In this document: positions 45,794 through 57,600 of the stretch, one piece after another
Layout: every line of letters starts with the position of its first letter
Numbering within the stretch: position 1 is the stretch's first letter
DNA from: Annulohypoxylon bovei var. microspora
Taxonomy: Eukaryota > Ascomycota > Sordariomycetes > Xylariales > Hypoxylaceae
Length of the DNA: 64,000 nucleotides
Reading direction: 5' to 3'
Assembly (NCBI GenBank): GCA_022836615.1
Contig: MU405320.1
Coordinates: forward strand, 62,001-126,000
The notes under the pieces: model-generated
The model's input: the letters and a program-made list of their open reading frames with translations, nothing else
The model's database searches: none
Told to the model about the DNA's origin: nothing
Position numbers and translations under genes: made by a program

Positions 45794-46654
45794 ATGAAAG
45801 TCATTATCTCTCTCCTAGTTGGTGCTATTGTTGCCGGTGTGGCAGCCATGGTAATCTACCCTATCCACCTATATTAACATTAGTATTAAGACTAACCGGT
45901 TCTCTAAAGGATCCCTTTCACGCCTCTAACATTTCAAATGGCCTTCCCGATGGGTATACTGCTGTTCCCCTTTCCATGAAGGGATCCATTGAACCAGGTG
46001 GTGAAGTAATGACCTTCAACGGCACAGTCAACGTGAGTATAAGCTACGTTCAAATGTGAATCCTAAGCTCACTTACTATATCTGTTAGGACATAATGTCA
46101 CAGATTCAGACCATAAAGCACGATTTCAAGTGGGATGATTTTCATCCTACTACATCGTTTCCTAGAAGACATGTGTCGAAGCGGACCAAGGAAAGTAATC
46201 TTCAGATACTATTATCAAAGCGCTTCGTATTAATGTATTGAACAGTCGCATATTATTTGCAAGATTCCCCACTCCTTCGCTGGCTCAAGAGTTAATCTCC
46301 TTTACGGATATGATTACTTGAAGAATATTCATCAACCCTGCGAAGTATCTGGCGGTCCCAGTAAATGTGCTATGCTCTGGTGTCTTACCGGAACATCGAT
46401 CTGGATGTGCAACGACAACACTGATACTATCACCCGAGATTGCGGCGACATGGCCTCCTACGTTCTAGATATCATTGGCGATGTGGATTGCATCACACAG
46501 TGGTCCGGGGGTGGTGCCCTCATCCAAGGCCAAGGTATGAACAAAAGAAACAGCCTTTCCACAAATTTGGTACCTAATAAACTGACTTATCCAAGAATTC
46601 GACACGGATGGTTTCAACATAATTGCTGGTGGAGGTGGCTGCTCTATTATGTAG
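45794..46654 (+). CDS. Small secreted Cys-rich protein (frame uncertain)
   Basis: Probable exons 45794-45850, 45910-46032, 46089-46194, 46246-46534 and 46596-46654 (TAG). Exon 1 encodes a signal peptide (MKVIISLLVGAIVAGVAAM). Exon 4 encodes the mature core: HIICKIPHSFAGS, CEVSGGPSKCAMLWCLTG, then Trp-Met-Cys-Asn-Asp-Asn and a C-terminal Cys-Gly-Asp. Spaced cysteines with a CNDN motif are typical of a widespread ascomycete secreted protein family without a known function. KR before TKE (residues about 93) could be a Kex2-type cleavage site. Oddity: the best donor (46195, phase 1) and acceptor (46245) do not keep the frame needed for exon 4. Either another splice pair is used (for example an acceptor near 46281) or the gene is damaged. 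Confidence 0.5.
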
Positions 46655-47191
46655 GAACCCCTTTGTCAAACAAGGTAGAATTGGTGTGCAAATCATTAAC
46701 CTAAGCTCTAGGTGATGATAAGGGTTGACCGATCTTACCCTTCGTCGTATCTGAAATGAGCTTACTCTCCCTATCCATCTTATGAGTTCAGTGTTAGGTG
46801 GCTAGGTAATTGTTAATTAGGTGGCTAAGCAGTGTTAAAAAAGGGGCCATTATGTACACTATCAAACTGGAATCACTATTAACCTACCAATTATTTGTTT
46901 TGGCACTTAAAATATTAAATACCAAAGGTTCAAGATCTCACTAACAGCATTCGTCCCTGTTGTAAGATACAACTATATAAAACCCTGATATGCCCCTCTT
47001 CGTGATGCCCTCAGTGAACTTGACAGGGAATTACTCAGGGCCCGAATGAAAGATCAGTCTCAACAGTAAACCCCGCAAGAAGTCAGCAGGACGAGCGACG
47101 AGTCTCAATCTCTTCAAAAGCATCTAGATATCGGCCACAACTAGAGAAATCGCCAGAAAATGAAGGTGCGCAAGAACAAGACGTAGTATTC
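46655..47191. other. Intergenic region
   Basis: AT-rich, with GGTGGCTAGGTAATTGTTAATTAGGTGGCTAAG-type direct repeats near 46796-46828. A 70-codon minus-strand ORF (47083-47295) overlaps the next possible gene in another frame and might be a 3' exon of it. Confidence 0.35.
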
Positions 47192-47698
47192 TCAATAAGT
47201 GCCTGACTTACTGCATATTCGATCGTTGATGATATCGTATGGAGACAATATACTGCGTTGTTTATAGTATGTAGGGACACAGCATGTTGAGTCATAATGG
47301 GTGGCTAGGTAGATATCGCCCTTGACATACACACCGAAAATCTCTTCTAAGAGTTGTTGGGTTGCATCTATAGGAAGCGTATCGCTCCTAGTTCTAATAG
47401 CCTCACGTAAAGACGGCTGCTTATGATCGGTATCATTAGCAGCTGTGCAGAACCAAATGGGAAGTCGGCAAGTCGAGCGGTGTGACTGGCTAGTTATGCG
47501 TGTCGAGGTAGGACAACAGTTACACGGAGCGATGGCAGCCATAGATACCAAAAGCAGGTACACAAGATCGACCGAGAAGATATACTTCCTAGTTGGGTGA
47601 TGGGGGAAAAATGAACATACCTTCAACGAGATACCGGAGATAATCCCGGACACTGACGACAAGCCGTCTAACCATGTGGGATGTCCCGGTTCGTCCAT
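47192..47698 (-). CDS. Possible gene of unknown function
   Basis: An uninterrupted 168-codon frame with an ATG at 47698 (MDEPGHPTWLDGLSSVSGIISGISLK). That start resembles the short N-terminal helices of fungal NLR-like and related proteins, but only weakly. One hydrophobic stretch (VDLVYLLLVSMAAIA) follows. Canonical-looking splice signals lie inside (GTATGT at 47620, ACTAG at 47589), so the protein may be spliced differently or the locus may be a decayed gene. No homology is claimed. Confidence 0.2.
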   Translation of the reverse strand: MDEPGHPTWLDGLSSVSGIISGISLKVCSFFPHHPTRKYIFSVDLVYLLLVSMAAIAPCNCCPTSTRITSQSHRSTCRLPIWFCTAANDTDHKQPSLREAIRTRSDTLPIDATQQLLEEIFGVYVKGDIYLATHYDSTCCVPTYYKQRSILSPYDIINDRICSKSGTY

Positions 47699-48471
47699 GC
47701 TAGATGGAGGTAGGCTAGGCTAGCGCATGCGGTGGGACGGTGCTGCGCGCAAGTAGCCTCCACGGAAGGGTAGCGACCGGAGATGCGGCTCGGTGCGCTG
47801 CAGAGGTGCGACGCTAGCTGGTGAGTTAATATATGACGGCAGGCGAGGCGCGACGACGTAACGTTCCAGAAGCCTTCCACCCTTCCACGCCCGTCTCTCG
47901 GCTTCGATCTAGTCCGGGCTCAGTCTGAATCGGCCCGCTAGGATACGGGCAGCTTAGATGTAACGGGGACGTTGCCCTATCTACGCACGTAAACGATAGA
48001 CTCCCACGCCCTAGATATAGTGAACGGTTCAGCTGGAAGTGATCTGCCGAGACAAGGAGGGCGAAAAGATGTTCCTTGACATGTTACTTCAGCAAATCTG
48101 CACCAGCAATAGTCTAAATTTCAAGTCGCGGAATTTGTAATGAAGGCGATTATGTAATGCGAGCTATTATGTAATGTGAGCTATTATGTAATAAAGACTA
48201 TTATGTAATGAAGATTATTATGTAATGAAGATTATTATGTAATAGGACTTATTATGTAATCAAAATCTTCTGCAATCTTCTGCACGTGATTCCACCGTGC
48301 GATAATTAGGCTCCAATGAACGGCACTGTACGCGTCTCATGAGCTTGAACTCTTCAACTTTCGTTGCCTGATTTTCAAGATTCATCGCATGACTTCTTTT
48401 CGCACCAAACTCGTATTATATCTCCTGTAGGTTTCTTTTTCTGAGATATAGCCTTCAAAAGCGACTTGGAA
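47699..48471. promoter_or_regulatory. Upstream region of the XLF gene
   Basis: Contains the 17-bp array at 48132-48260 described separately. The rest (47700-48120) holds no gene I can support. Confidence 0.5.
48132..48260. repeat. Phased 17-bp repeat array, core ATTATGTAAT
   Basis: The core ATTATGTAAT starts at 48149, 48166, 48183, 48200, 48217, 48234 and 48251, exactly 17 bases apart; a degenerate copy (AATTTGTAAT) at 48132 keeps the phase. The 7-base spacers vary. The core holds TTATGTAA, close to bZIP/C/EBP-type sites. The array ends about 210 bases before the XLF start codon. Confidence 0.95.
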
Positions 48472-50193
48472 ATGGATTCCAACTTAACATGGCATCCGTT
48501 GCCCATATTCCCACATCTCCCGGCTCTTATGATTTCGCCGCGGTTCGCTTCTTCGTCATACACACTCTACATCACCGATCTCGCTAGCATATGGGTAGAG
48601 AGCCTTGACCGAAGGGGCATACTCTTGAGAAGCTTGCAAGAGAATACGAGCATTGACCTAAGCGACGGCGATCCTAATCAATGGACTGTCTTTCTCTCTA
48701 AGCTTAACACAGCCTTTGATCCTACGTTACCGGACCATCATAGCACCAGTCTCGGTATATCCGGCTTGTCATCAGATACCAATGATAGAGGTAGTTTCGC
48801 CCTTGATGTCACATGTGTGCTACCAAAGCCACTTAAGCCGCTCAAGTGGCCCATCTACTTGACAAAATGTCCTCCTGTTAGCACAGCATCAGAGCTTGTC
48901 TTACCTCTCATCCAAGCAAATCATATACGTGCGTTAGAGATCCAAGATCTCATAACGAGGCTCAAGGACAAAGATGCTGTCATCACAAAACTAGTTGATA
49001 AGTTGGAAGCCAACCAAATCGGACTGGAGCATGTCTTCAACTCACTATCTGGCAAGCGCAGACCTTCCCGGGCACTGGCCGAAGATAAGGTTAAAGGTCT
49101 CGCACCCTTCAATGAAGCTGACTGGAAGTCGAGAATCGCCGCAAACCAACAGCTTCCCCAAGACGTGCCATCCCTGATTCACAAGGTTTTTGCGGAAACG
49201 GGATTACACCAAGGCGTGGACACCGAAATCTCCCCTTCCGACCAGCTCAATGACTGGTGGATCAAGCTTGGCCCCAAAGCGATTACTGCCATCAAACCCC
49301 AGAAAGAGCTACCGAAGAAATTCGAAGGCGCTCCTCTGCCGGATGCCAAGACAGCCAAGGAGAAGGATGATGACGACTTCCAAGTCCAAACTCTCCCGCC
49401 TCATCTACAGTCCCGTAGGCGAGAACTTGGTTACTCGAAATCAGCTGATGATATAACGGATGGCGACAATAGCCCTATAGAAATTCCCGACAGCCATCCT
49501 GTCCCGTCACAGGAGAAAGCTCGTTCCCAAGTTAGTGCTGTCGGTGGAAAGAACAAGGCCGTAGATAACCCCCTAAGCCAATATTCTCATACTATTCCTG
49601 CGGATGACGACGAAACGGCATCCGAGTCTGACACAGAACCGGTGCAACCACGGCCTGAAGCGCGGCCAAACCCTCGCTTAGGGTCCATCGAGAAATCCAA
49701 GGGGTCTTCGTCTCCTCTAGCAAAGTCCCCTTCAGCAAAACCCTCGTCTCCTTTGCGACCGCCTAGTGATGACGATGAAACACCATCTGGTTCTGACTCT
49801 GAAGATAATGACCAGGGATCACCCGCCGCCCGTTCCCCTTCACCAGCGCCTATCCCGACTCCGCGAAAGAAGACTGGGCTGGGGCGAATAGGTGGCAAAT
49901 CCAAATCCCGAGTAACCCCTGAGCCGTCTGAAGAACCGAACGTGATAAATGCCGTAGTTAGAAGCCCCCAAATCGCTTCAAGCCCGGCAAAATCCGCGGG
50001 ACGAAAGATTGGAACCATCGGGAAGAAACTTGCCACAGATGGGAAACGACAGCGATCAGGATCACCAGCGACAACAACAGCAGTAGTAGAACCCGAGACG
50101 GAGGAGAAAAGGACAGAACGCAGGCGAGCCGAGCTAGCTAAGGAGCTTGAACGCAAGGCAACGGCTCCGACGAAGAAGAAGAGAAGATTTTGA
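48472..50193 (+). CDS. XLF/Nej1-type non-homologous end-joining factor
   Basis: Predicted partner of DNA ligase IV-XRCC4 (Lif1) in non-homologous end joining. Single exon from the ATG at 48472, TGA 50191, 573 residues. The N-terminal head domain opens WHPLPIFPHLPALMISPRFASSSYTLYITDLASIW, the characteristic fungal XLF start, followed by an Asp/Trp region (DGDPNQWTVFLSKL). A coiled-coil stalk lies near residues 145-200 (IRALEIQDLITRLKDKDAVITKLVDKLE). The long C-terminal half is disordered and Ser/Pro/Glu-rich, with SDDDET repeats and many Ser/Thr-Pro sites. It ends KKKRRF: a basic cluster capped by Phe, like the Ku-binding motif at the end of XLF. Longer than animal XLF (about 300) because of the disordered tail, as is usual in filamentous fungi. 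Confidence 0.85.
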   Translation: MDSNLTWHPLPIFPHLPALMISPRFASSSYTLYITDLASIWVESLDRRGILLRSLQENTSIDLSDGDPNQWTVFLSKLNTAFDPTLPDHHSTSLGISGLSSDTNDRGSFALDVTCVLPKPLKPLKWPIYLTKCPPVSTASELVLPLIQANHIRALEIQDLITRLKDKDAVITKLVDKLEANQIGLEHVFNSLSGKRRPSRALAEDKVKGLAPFNEADWKSRIAANQQLPQDVPSLIHKVFAETGLHQGVDTEISPSDQLNDWWIKLGPKAITAIKPQKELPKKFEGAPLPDAKTAKEKDDDDFQVQTLPPHLQSRRRELGYSKSADDITDGDNSPIEIPDSHPVPSQEKARSQVSAVGGKNKAVDNPLSQYSHTIPADDDETASESDTEPVQPRPEARPNPRLGSIEKSKGSSSPLAKSPSAKPSSPLRPPSDDDETPSGSDSEDNDQGSPAARSPSPAPIPTPRKKTGLGRIGGKSKSRVTPEPSEEPNVINAVVRSPQIASSPAKSAGRKIGTIGKKLATDGKRQRSGSPATTTAVVEPETEEKRTERRRAELAKELERKATAPTKKKRRF

Positions 50194-53100
50194 TTCATAT
50201 TTAGGGATCAAACTCTTGGCGTTCGTATTGATACCCATGTTGTCGTTACTCGCGAGATTGAATACCACACCTTGCAACTTCCACGGTGTATTTTGAAGCT
50301 ATTCCACGCTATCTAACCAAGTATTTTACTGACATGAAACTATATCCCGAGGGATAATTACTAATACATTACATATGTGTCTTGCTGTCGCTTATTTTAA
50401 CTGTTCTGGATCGTGTCAAACGGAACCCTTACAGAAGTCACTACCTACTAATAAGGGACTCCTCGTATTTTGTCCAACTATCTTCAAGGGAATACGCCAC
50501 AGAAAACCCTAACCTAATAAGATTGAGATTCCAACTTCTCGTTTGTGATATCTTAAAGAATCTGGCTTGGTAAATTGTGAGATGTTGGGGTTTGTTGTCA
50601 GCAGCGTCAGAATGAGACTGTCACACTATGGCTTACCACCCCTTCACTGACACCGAGCGGCCCTCTCTCACTTCACGCAATATACCGAACGTCATATTGG
50701 GGAGATGCTTACCATAGCACTTGACAATCTATGCCGGACTGCCAAGACATGGACAACATATCAAGTTGGACGTAGCAACAATACACGGCTAAGGTCATGT
50801 GAACACTACTCTACTAGGCACATTCTAGAGACAAAAGATTCGACTTGCGCCAGGTAAGGGAACAGCACAGTCCTTATGCCGGACGGGAACATCTAGTCTA
50901 GTCGCTGCCAGGAGGTCAAAGGGGACCTCGATTTCTCCAATGGCTTTGTTAATTGCCGTGCCCAAGTTAGCTAAATTCAAGTCGTGTACCTAAATTACTA
51001 CTACCCCATATGATGATAAGGCTTAATTCCACAGCATCTTCTAGGTTAGATATTTCTACAGGGTGGACAAGGCGACTCAACCCATACCCCATGTCCTACG
51101 AAATCCACAACGGAAAGACTACCATAGCAGCTAACGAAAAACGCCACGTTCCCTCTACGATCTCCAAAAAAAAAAAAACGCCAGCACCGCCCGACCAACC
51201 AGAGCCGGTGTATGATAACAGTTGGTGTAAGAACTTAGGCTCTGCGCAACCGCTTGACGCCGTGTAACAGGTCCGGCCCTTCTTAGAGGGTAATCTCGAG
51301 GTGCCAAATGTAGAATACGAACGATCTACCGCAAGGGGTCCTTCTCTCCTGGCCAGTCAACCCGATGCAGATTCTGGACCAGGCTGTTGGCACGTCTTCC
51401 CTACTACGCGCGCTTAGATGACAACATCATAACAACATTGGATTTATCGGAAAATTTTCTAGCCCCGATACAAATCTAGGGTATGAATCGAAAGTAGATG
51501 TCTAGGTGCGTAAGAAATACGCACGGCGCATAGCACGAGGGGCATTTTGGGAACGCATGATAGAGCCAACAGCCAGACCCGGCTATCGTTACACAGCCAG
51601 TCCTCTTGAATAACGGCACCCGTACGTATCTCTGTGGTCCGTGGAGACCGTTGATAAGTAGCTGGACATACGTGGTACAGGGCAATGCCCCTGACCGCTG
51701 GAATTCGCTCCGCTCCCGTTCGTTGTTACGCCCCGAAACGTGGAGAAATTTTCTTCTCGCTACGTCTCTTGCTCTCTGTGTGAGGTAGGTAGCCAGTGCC
51801 AGCGTGTATACGCAGATACCATGTAGATCTGCGGGTAGTAGTAGTAGTCTTTTTTTCGATGTATGTCTCAGTGCTAGGGCAAGGTAGGTTCGGAACATTT
51901 CGGTAGCTATCTAGCGTAGGCGGCTACACGCACATGCCTTCTCCAGGTGTTCGACGTTCTATGGGCTAGGGAGGTACCTCGTACGTGTTACGAAAATGGA
52001 TAAGACGACGCCCGCCTCTACCGGTCCACGTTGGCGCGCCGGGACCGAGTACTGAGCAGTCAAGCTAGTAAGCTACCTGCTAGAATCTGTCAAAATAGCG
52101 CACGGGCTAGATCGTACCTACATGGCTCGACATCCAGACCCCGTGATCGATGGGTGATGCGCTACCCGTCGGCGGGCCTAGCCTCGCCAGGGCGAAATTG
52201 GGTCGTTTTGAGAGCCGAAGCTAAGAACTCCTCTGCACCAACAATGGACCAGCATCCCCTCCCCATCATCGTCATCGAGGGCTATGGTATGTAAGTATTT
52301 CTGGTCTGCCAGCCTGTCGGTGGACGAACATGTAACGTTGGGCACTAACCAGCCCAGCCTAGCCTTTGACATAAAACGGGCTCTAACGAGAAAATTGCCC
52401 TAGCCTAGTCTTGGATCACCTACCTGGTTTAAACGTTCGACTGGGGACCTTGCTCTTGAGTCCTTACTACTATTATTCTTAGGTAGGGTACCCAGGCTAG
52501 GAGCTAGTAGGTCGGTATCCTTTGCCGAGAACGCACAAGGACCGCCCCTGATGTAATAACGAACGCTGAATAGGTAAGGCCTACTACCTATGTAAGAAGC
52601 TTAGACTGTTAGAGGACGGCCTGCGTATGTGGGACGTTTGGGGGCTATGGTGCGATACGTGCGTACCTGGTGGGTAACGACGTCGATGATATTCAAAAAT
52701 CCTTCAACTATGAGCTGCCTCTTCAATTTACTGTTTATTACATCCTAGCACTGTTAGGAAGGTGTTACGAGCGTCACCACGTGGGTTTCTTGCGTCCTCG
52801 ACTTGGTAGCATTAGCTAATGCTAAGGTAAGCTACCTAAGCAGGATTATAAGGATTCAACTACCGTTTTGAATACATGGGGGGTTGATCGCCGTCTCGGG
52901 CGTTTTTTTTTTTTCAGGGACGTGGCTTGTCGGTCAGGCGCTAAAGCGCAAGACCCTTAAGACCCCCAACGCAAATCCCGAAATCCTCAGAGCCGGGAGA
53001 TCTGCTTCGAGGGGGGGCTGAGGCGTGCTATATCTGTGACACTAGGCACAGAACCTACCTGGCTGCCGGGTAGGACTTGGAGGCTAGTTATGGGGGCCAT

Positions 53101-54368
53101 GTGTAGGTAGGGAGTTTAGCTTAGCTTACATCATAGTACGAGGATTAGAGAATGCGCCTTTCTGCACCAACTAACCCTTCACTATTTCTATATTCCCCCT
53201 CTCCTAATTTATTAGGCTAACAGAAGAGGGGAAGAGGCCAATAGATGACTCGAGACCTAGTTCTTAAACATATATAGCCGAGGCTGGTATATAAGTCATA
53301 CTAGGGGTTATCCACTCCTGCCGAAATTTCGCTCGTTACACAACAGATTTCGTAGAATGTTAAGCGGAGAATGGGCCTCCACTAACAGTATCTATTTTGG
53401 GGCCCCTGAGAGGAAGGGCGTGGAGAGTGCCGGGCGGGTATGAAAAACAGGCGATATTTCAACGCGCCAGTGACGGTGGCGCGTCAACCACCCGTAGCGC
53501 TAGCTCTATAGCCCAATTCCTGTTAGATGACGGATACAACACTTTTGCGACGACAACGGAAAGTCTCGAATAGAATAGGGGTTAGACGGTTTAACCTAGG
53601 GGTGTCGTTAATTAAAACCGCAAATGGAGAATAGTTCTTTTCGCAATTGGTATTATCAGTCGCGTGACCTTATTGTACTGTTCATTAGGTATTTAGTATG
53701 TATCATAAGGCGAATGGATAGCTCTAGTTAGTGACTAGTGAAATTAAGCAACCGCCGCGGTGGGAGTGCGAGAGCTGATCCGAAAATTCGAGCACTATAT
53801 ACAGTATTAAATACTAAATTATAAATATTAACTGTAGAACAAAATAAGGCAGAGGTCAACTTTCAACCGCTAAAATTACAATCGTTTTAAAGCGTCTGGT
53901 AGAAATTCAACCTGCGACCACCCCCTATACCCCTAGCCCCTGAAATATTTAAAGTGGAGAACCATGGCAGTTCGTTTAGGGGCGGTTTTTGGCTGAAACT
54001 ACGGTGTTTAAAAAAGGCTGAACAGTGAGATTTAGCGTTCAAATCTCTTTAAGTAGGTTAGTTTATTAGATAAGTACATACCTAGCGAGGTTCATATCGA
54101 GTGACTTGATAGTTGGGAATGAAAATTTGTTGGGTATTAAAACTACCTAGGATATCAGTACCGGTACATTGCCATATTGAAGACAATATCAACTGGCTTG
54201 ACAGGCTATAGCTCCCACAATCTACACTACAGTATTTTGTAGCCTTTGTTTCAAATATTAAGGTTTTCTGTCATTTACTTTGCAAACATTGCGCACGGTT
54301 GGGGTTCTAGGGCACACCGCAGAAAATGACAGCCCTAAGTAAATTTCATATCAATATCGTCACTAGCG

Positions 54369-54514
54369 GGGGGGGGGGGGGGGGGGGGGGGTTTTTTAAC
54401 ATAAAAGCCCAAATGAGGGGGAATTTTTTTTTTTTTATTTGATTTTATTGTGCCAAAAAGCCCCCCCGGATGGAAAAATGGTAAANNNNNNNNNNACCCC
54501 CCCCCCCCCCCCCG

Positions 54515-54553
<39 letters not shown>

Positions 54554-54586
54554 CCCCCCGCCCCCCCCCCCCCCGCCGCCCCCCCG

Positions 54587-54624
<38 letters not shown>
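54369..54624. other. Assembly gap flanked by homopolymers
   Basis: A G run at about 54368-54391, then AT-rich sequence, ten N at 54486-54495, then about 125 bases almost entirely C. This is not credible as biological sequence and marks a poorly joined contig end. The poly-Pro and poly-Gly frames here are artefacts. Confidence 0.95.
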
Positions 54625-54625
<1 letters not shown>

Positions 54626-57600
54626 TTTTTCACTGAATCTCCCATATGAGAGGCAATTTGATTAGTTTTAGTTCATGTTATGGAGCCATATCGCCCACCA
54701 GGATGGAAAGCTGGTAATCAAGTTCCTAACACATGATTATATGTACTTACGGGCGTATTAACCGTGATTCAATGTAAGTATTATGTATTAATCCCCTCGT
54801 GATTCTGCTATAGGTTGAATTATATTGAGCTATGTACGAAATATTACTCGTCCAAAGAGTTGGGTCAGTTAGTTGAAAGATGTAGGTAAGTGGATTTCAC
54901 TGCTCCATCATAAGTACCTACCTAGATATTTTGGACCATGCAGGTTCATGGGGTAAAACAGATTTTAGATTGTTAACGCACCTTTGGAAAGGAGTACAGT
55001 ATGCGTCTATCAGTTGACCTTCACCTCGTACCCCTTCCGTCCATGGGAGAAGCGCTTGCCGCGATTTTTATTGCCGCGTGAAGAACAAACACATGTTTTA
55101 AGCGCCCGCCAGAAGTCTTGACAGCTACGGCTATGATGTCTCATATAGGTACCGCTTGCTGCCGAAAGGGTCCATCCGCTACAGAACAGGAGAAACTAAA
55201 GAATAGAAAAAATGAGATATTACAGATGTTGCGCTTTAGTCAACGGGCCGACTATTTAGGTCAAATTACTTGTCATCCTGGATATTAGCATTAGGTATTG
55301 GCTATTTTGATCTGTAAAAGGTGGACAGAAGACGCTAGCGACGTATCCCTTAGTGCTCCGTCATCCCTACATGCGTTACATACCTCCCACTGGTTCGTCG
55401 GGCTGAGGGCAGGCATAGGCCTTGTTACAAATAAACAGAAATTTAATATTTTAAAATAGGTTACTACGGTATGGAGATAATACTCGAGTATCAAGCTGTC
55501 CGGGAAGCTTGATGTGTTGAAGTCTTGTTTCCTGTCCTAAACCCCTATCTAAAGTACCCAAAAGAGGAGACCAGAAACTCAAGTCGTTGAAGACAACCTC
55601 ACAACCGAGTTGTCGTATTTCCCTTGTAAAAAATAAAACTAAAAATAAAAAGGTCGCAGTATGATGAATTAGGCGAACTAGGAATGGTTCGCATATGTGA
55701 GACTTAAGACGGATCACGACAGCTGTCATCGAGAGCCAAGGTCGGACATAAGTAACCGTAACATCTGCGCTACCTAGATACTACACGAAAGAGGCTCTGC
55801 GATTCTATGATCTAGGGGTGGATAGAACATGTGCGTATGTCTGTGCTATGTACGTGTGCTAGTGATGCCGGATGCGGGTAGGGATAGTGGTGACACACCA
55901 GGTTCTTGTGGTCCGCGAACCCAGAGATGGAAAGAGGCGCGTACTTCCTACTGCTAGAATCTTCTATTTCTAGACAGCCTCTCTTGAACCACCATTCACG
56001 TTAGGGAAAGTCATCGCGCGCCAGGACACATTGCAACACAAGACTACGTGTATATGAACTGTTAGGTTATATTATGTGACTTGTTGATCTCAATGCGCTA
56101 CGTACGCGGTGCTCTACGGCTTGTAGAGCGGTTGTAGAGGTACGACAGCGTTTCTTTGTGTTCGAGTGACCCGAGACCAGTCTCGTTATGGAGAAATCGA
56201 GACACGGGAGAAGACAAGAAATCCCGGGGTATTAGCACCGCGGAAGTATTTTTAGCGGATGAGTATTCAATAAATTAGTAAATAATCACAAATCACAACG
56301 AACTAGTCATAATAGAATAAAAAGAGAAAAGGGGAAAGGGGAAAGTACCTACCTACTATCCAAGCAGCACAAGGTAAATAGAATAAAACATGAAAGTAAC
56401 CAGCCGTGTTACGATTGATATAACATCGAGGATAGTATGTTTAAAAAGAACAATAGAAACTCAGACATCCCAGCCACCTGGTTCCAAAAAGTCCCGTCGG
56501 CGTGGCTTAATCTTCCTATGGATGTTACAGATGTACGGATTCGTCAACCGGTCGACTGTCACTTACCCTAATCGAGATTTTCCCAACTTGATCAAGATAA
56601 CGCAAGCGACCATATGAGTTTCTTTTAAGCTTTATACCTATCGGAATATTACCGTGTAGATTAAGTAAGTCAGGGCCAAATCGGCAATGTGGAAGAACCT
56701 TCCAAAGATTAAAGGCTAGTTCACGAAGAGGCGTCGCAACTAACCTAGCCGCAGAGTCTAGAATATGAGTTAGGAGGGTTCACGTAGATATTAAACAAGA
56801 CCCAGACCTCTTACCAACTTCGAGTCTCTCCAACAAGATACCTAACTTGTCACATACCTTAGAAATCCTCGGCGGAAGACCCGAATTGTTCCGTAGCTTC
56901 GTCCGGGGCAAGAGCTCCCAGTTCCCCTTTTAGATATCATATGCAAAGCCGCGCCGGATTTATATGAACATGCGGGCGACAAGTGACGATCAACATATGC
57001 GGTGCGAGTTTCCGTCGACCCTGTCTCATGCAGGCGAGATGAAGCGCCGCGCTGCATCTTCGGTTCTATCCCCAAAGTAAGACACCACAACATGAATTAC
57101 GTACATAATTATAATATCTCGTAGTCATTAAAAGATAACGGTCGGCGATTCTTCGTAGAACATAAGGTAATAGACGTTATGATCTATCAACATAATTAAC
57201 TCGTAGTTTGGTGGAACTTGCTGAGAACAGTCCGGGAACAGTCCGGGAGCTATTAAATGCCCAGAAGCTTTACGCTTCGTGCGTTAGGAGATAGTGAGAG
57301 AATTGTATGATCGGCGACCTTCTCGACGCCGCGGCGTCAGCCTTCCACGAAAAGAAATGGAAAGTCTTACTAACAGCAATGCGAAGCCGCAACTCAACAC
57401 GGGTCCCCTTGTCTTGTCCCGTATGGAGCTGTACAACTTGACGATGTCCACCTACCTACCTTACTTACCTCCATTCTTGTGCAGCACTCTTGGGGCATAG
57501 CTACTAGATGTCGAGCCGTACGGTTCAACTCGAGATGACTCTGCGATCAAATTCCACGACGTCGACTATCGCACCTACGCTAGAAGCCGTCTATGTACCT

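Noticed and set aside
48132..48260. Possible CRISPR array
   Set aside because: The unit is 17 bp with 7-bp spacers in a eukaryotic genome and no cas genes; it is a phased short repeat.
49587..50198. 203-codon minus-strand ORF
   Set aside because: Antisense shadow of the disordered XLF tail.
54439..54665. Poly-Pro and poly-Gly ORFs
   Set aside because: Translate the homopolymer flanks of the assembly gap.
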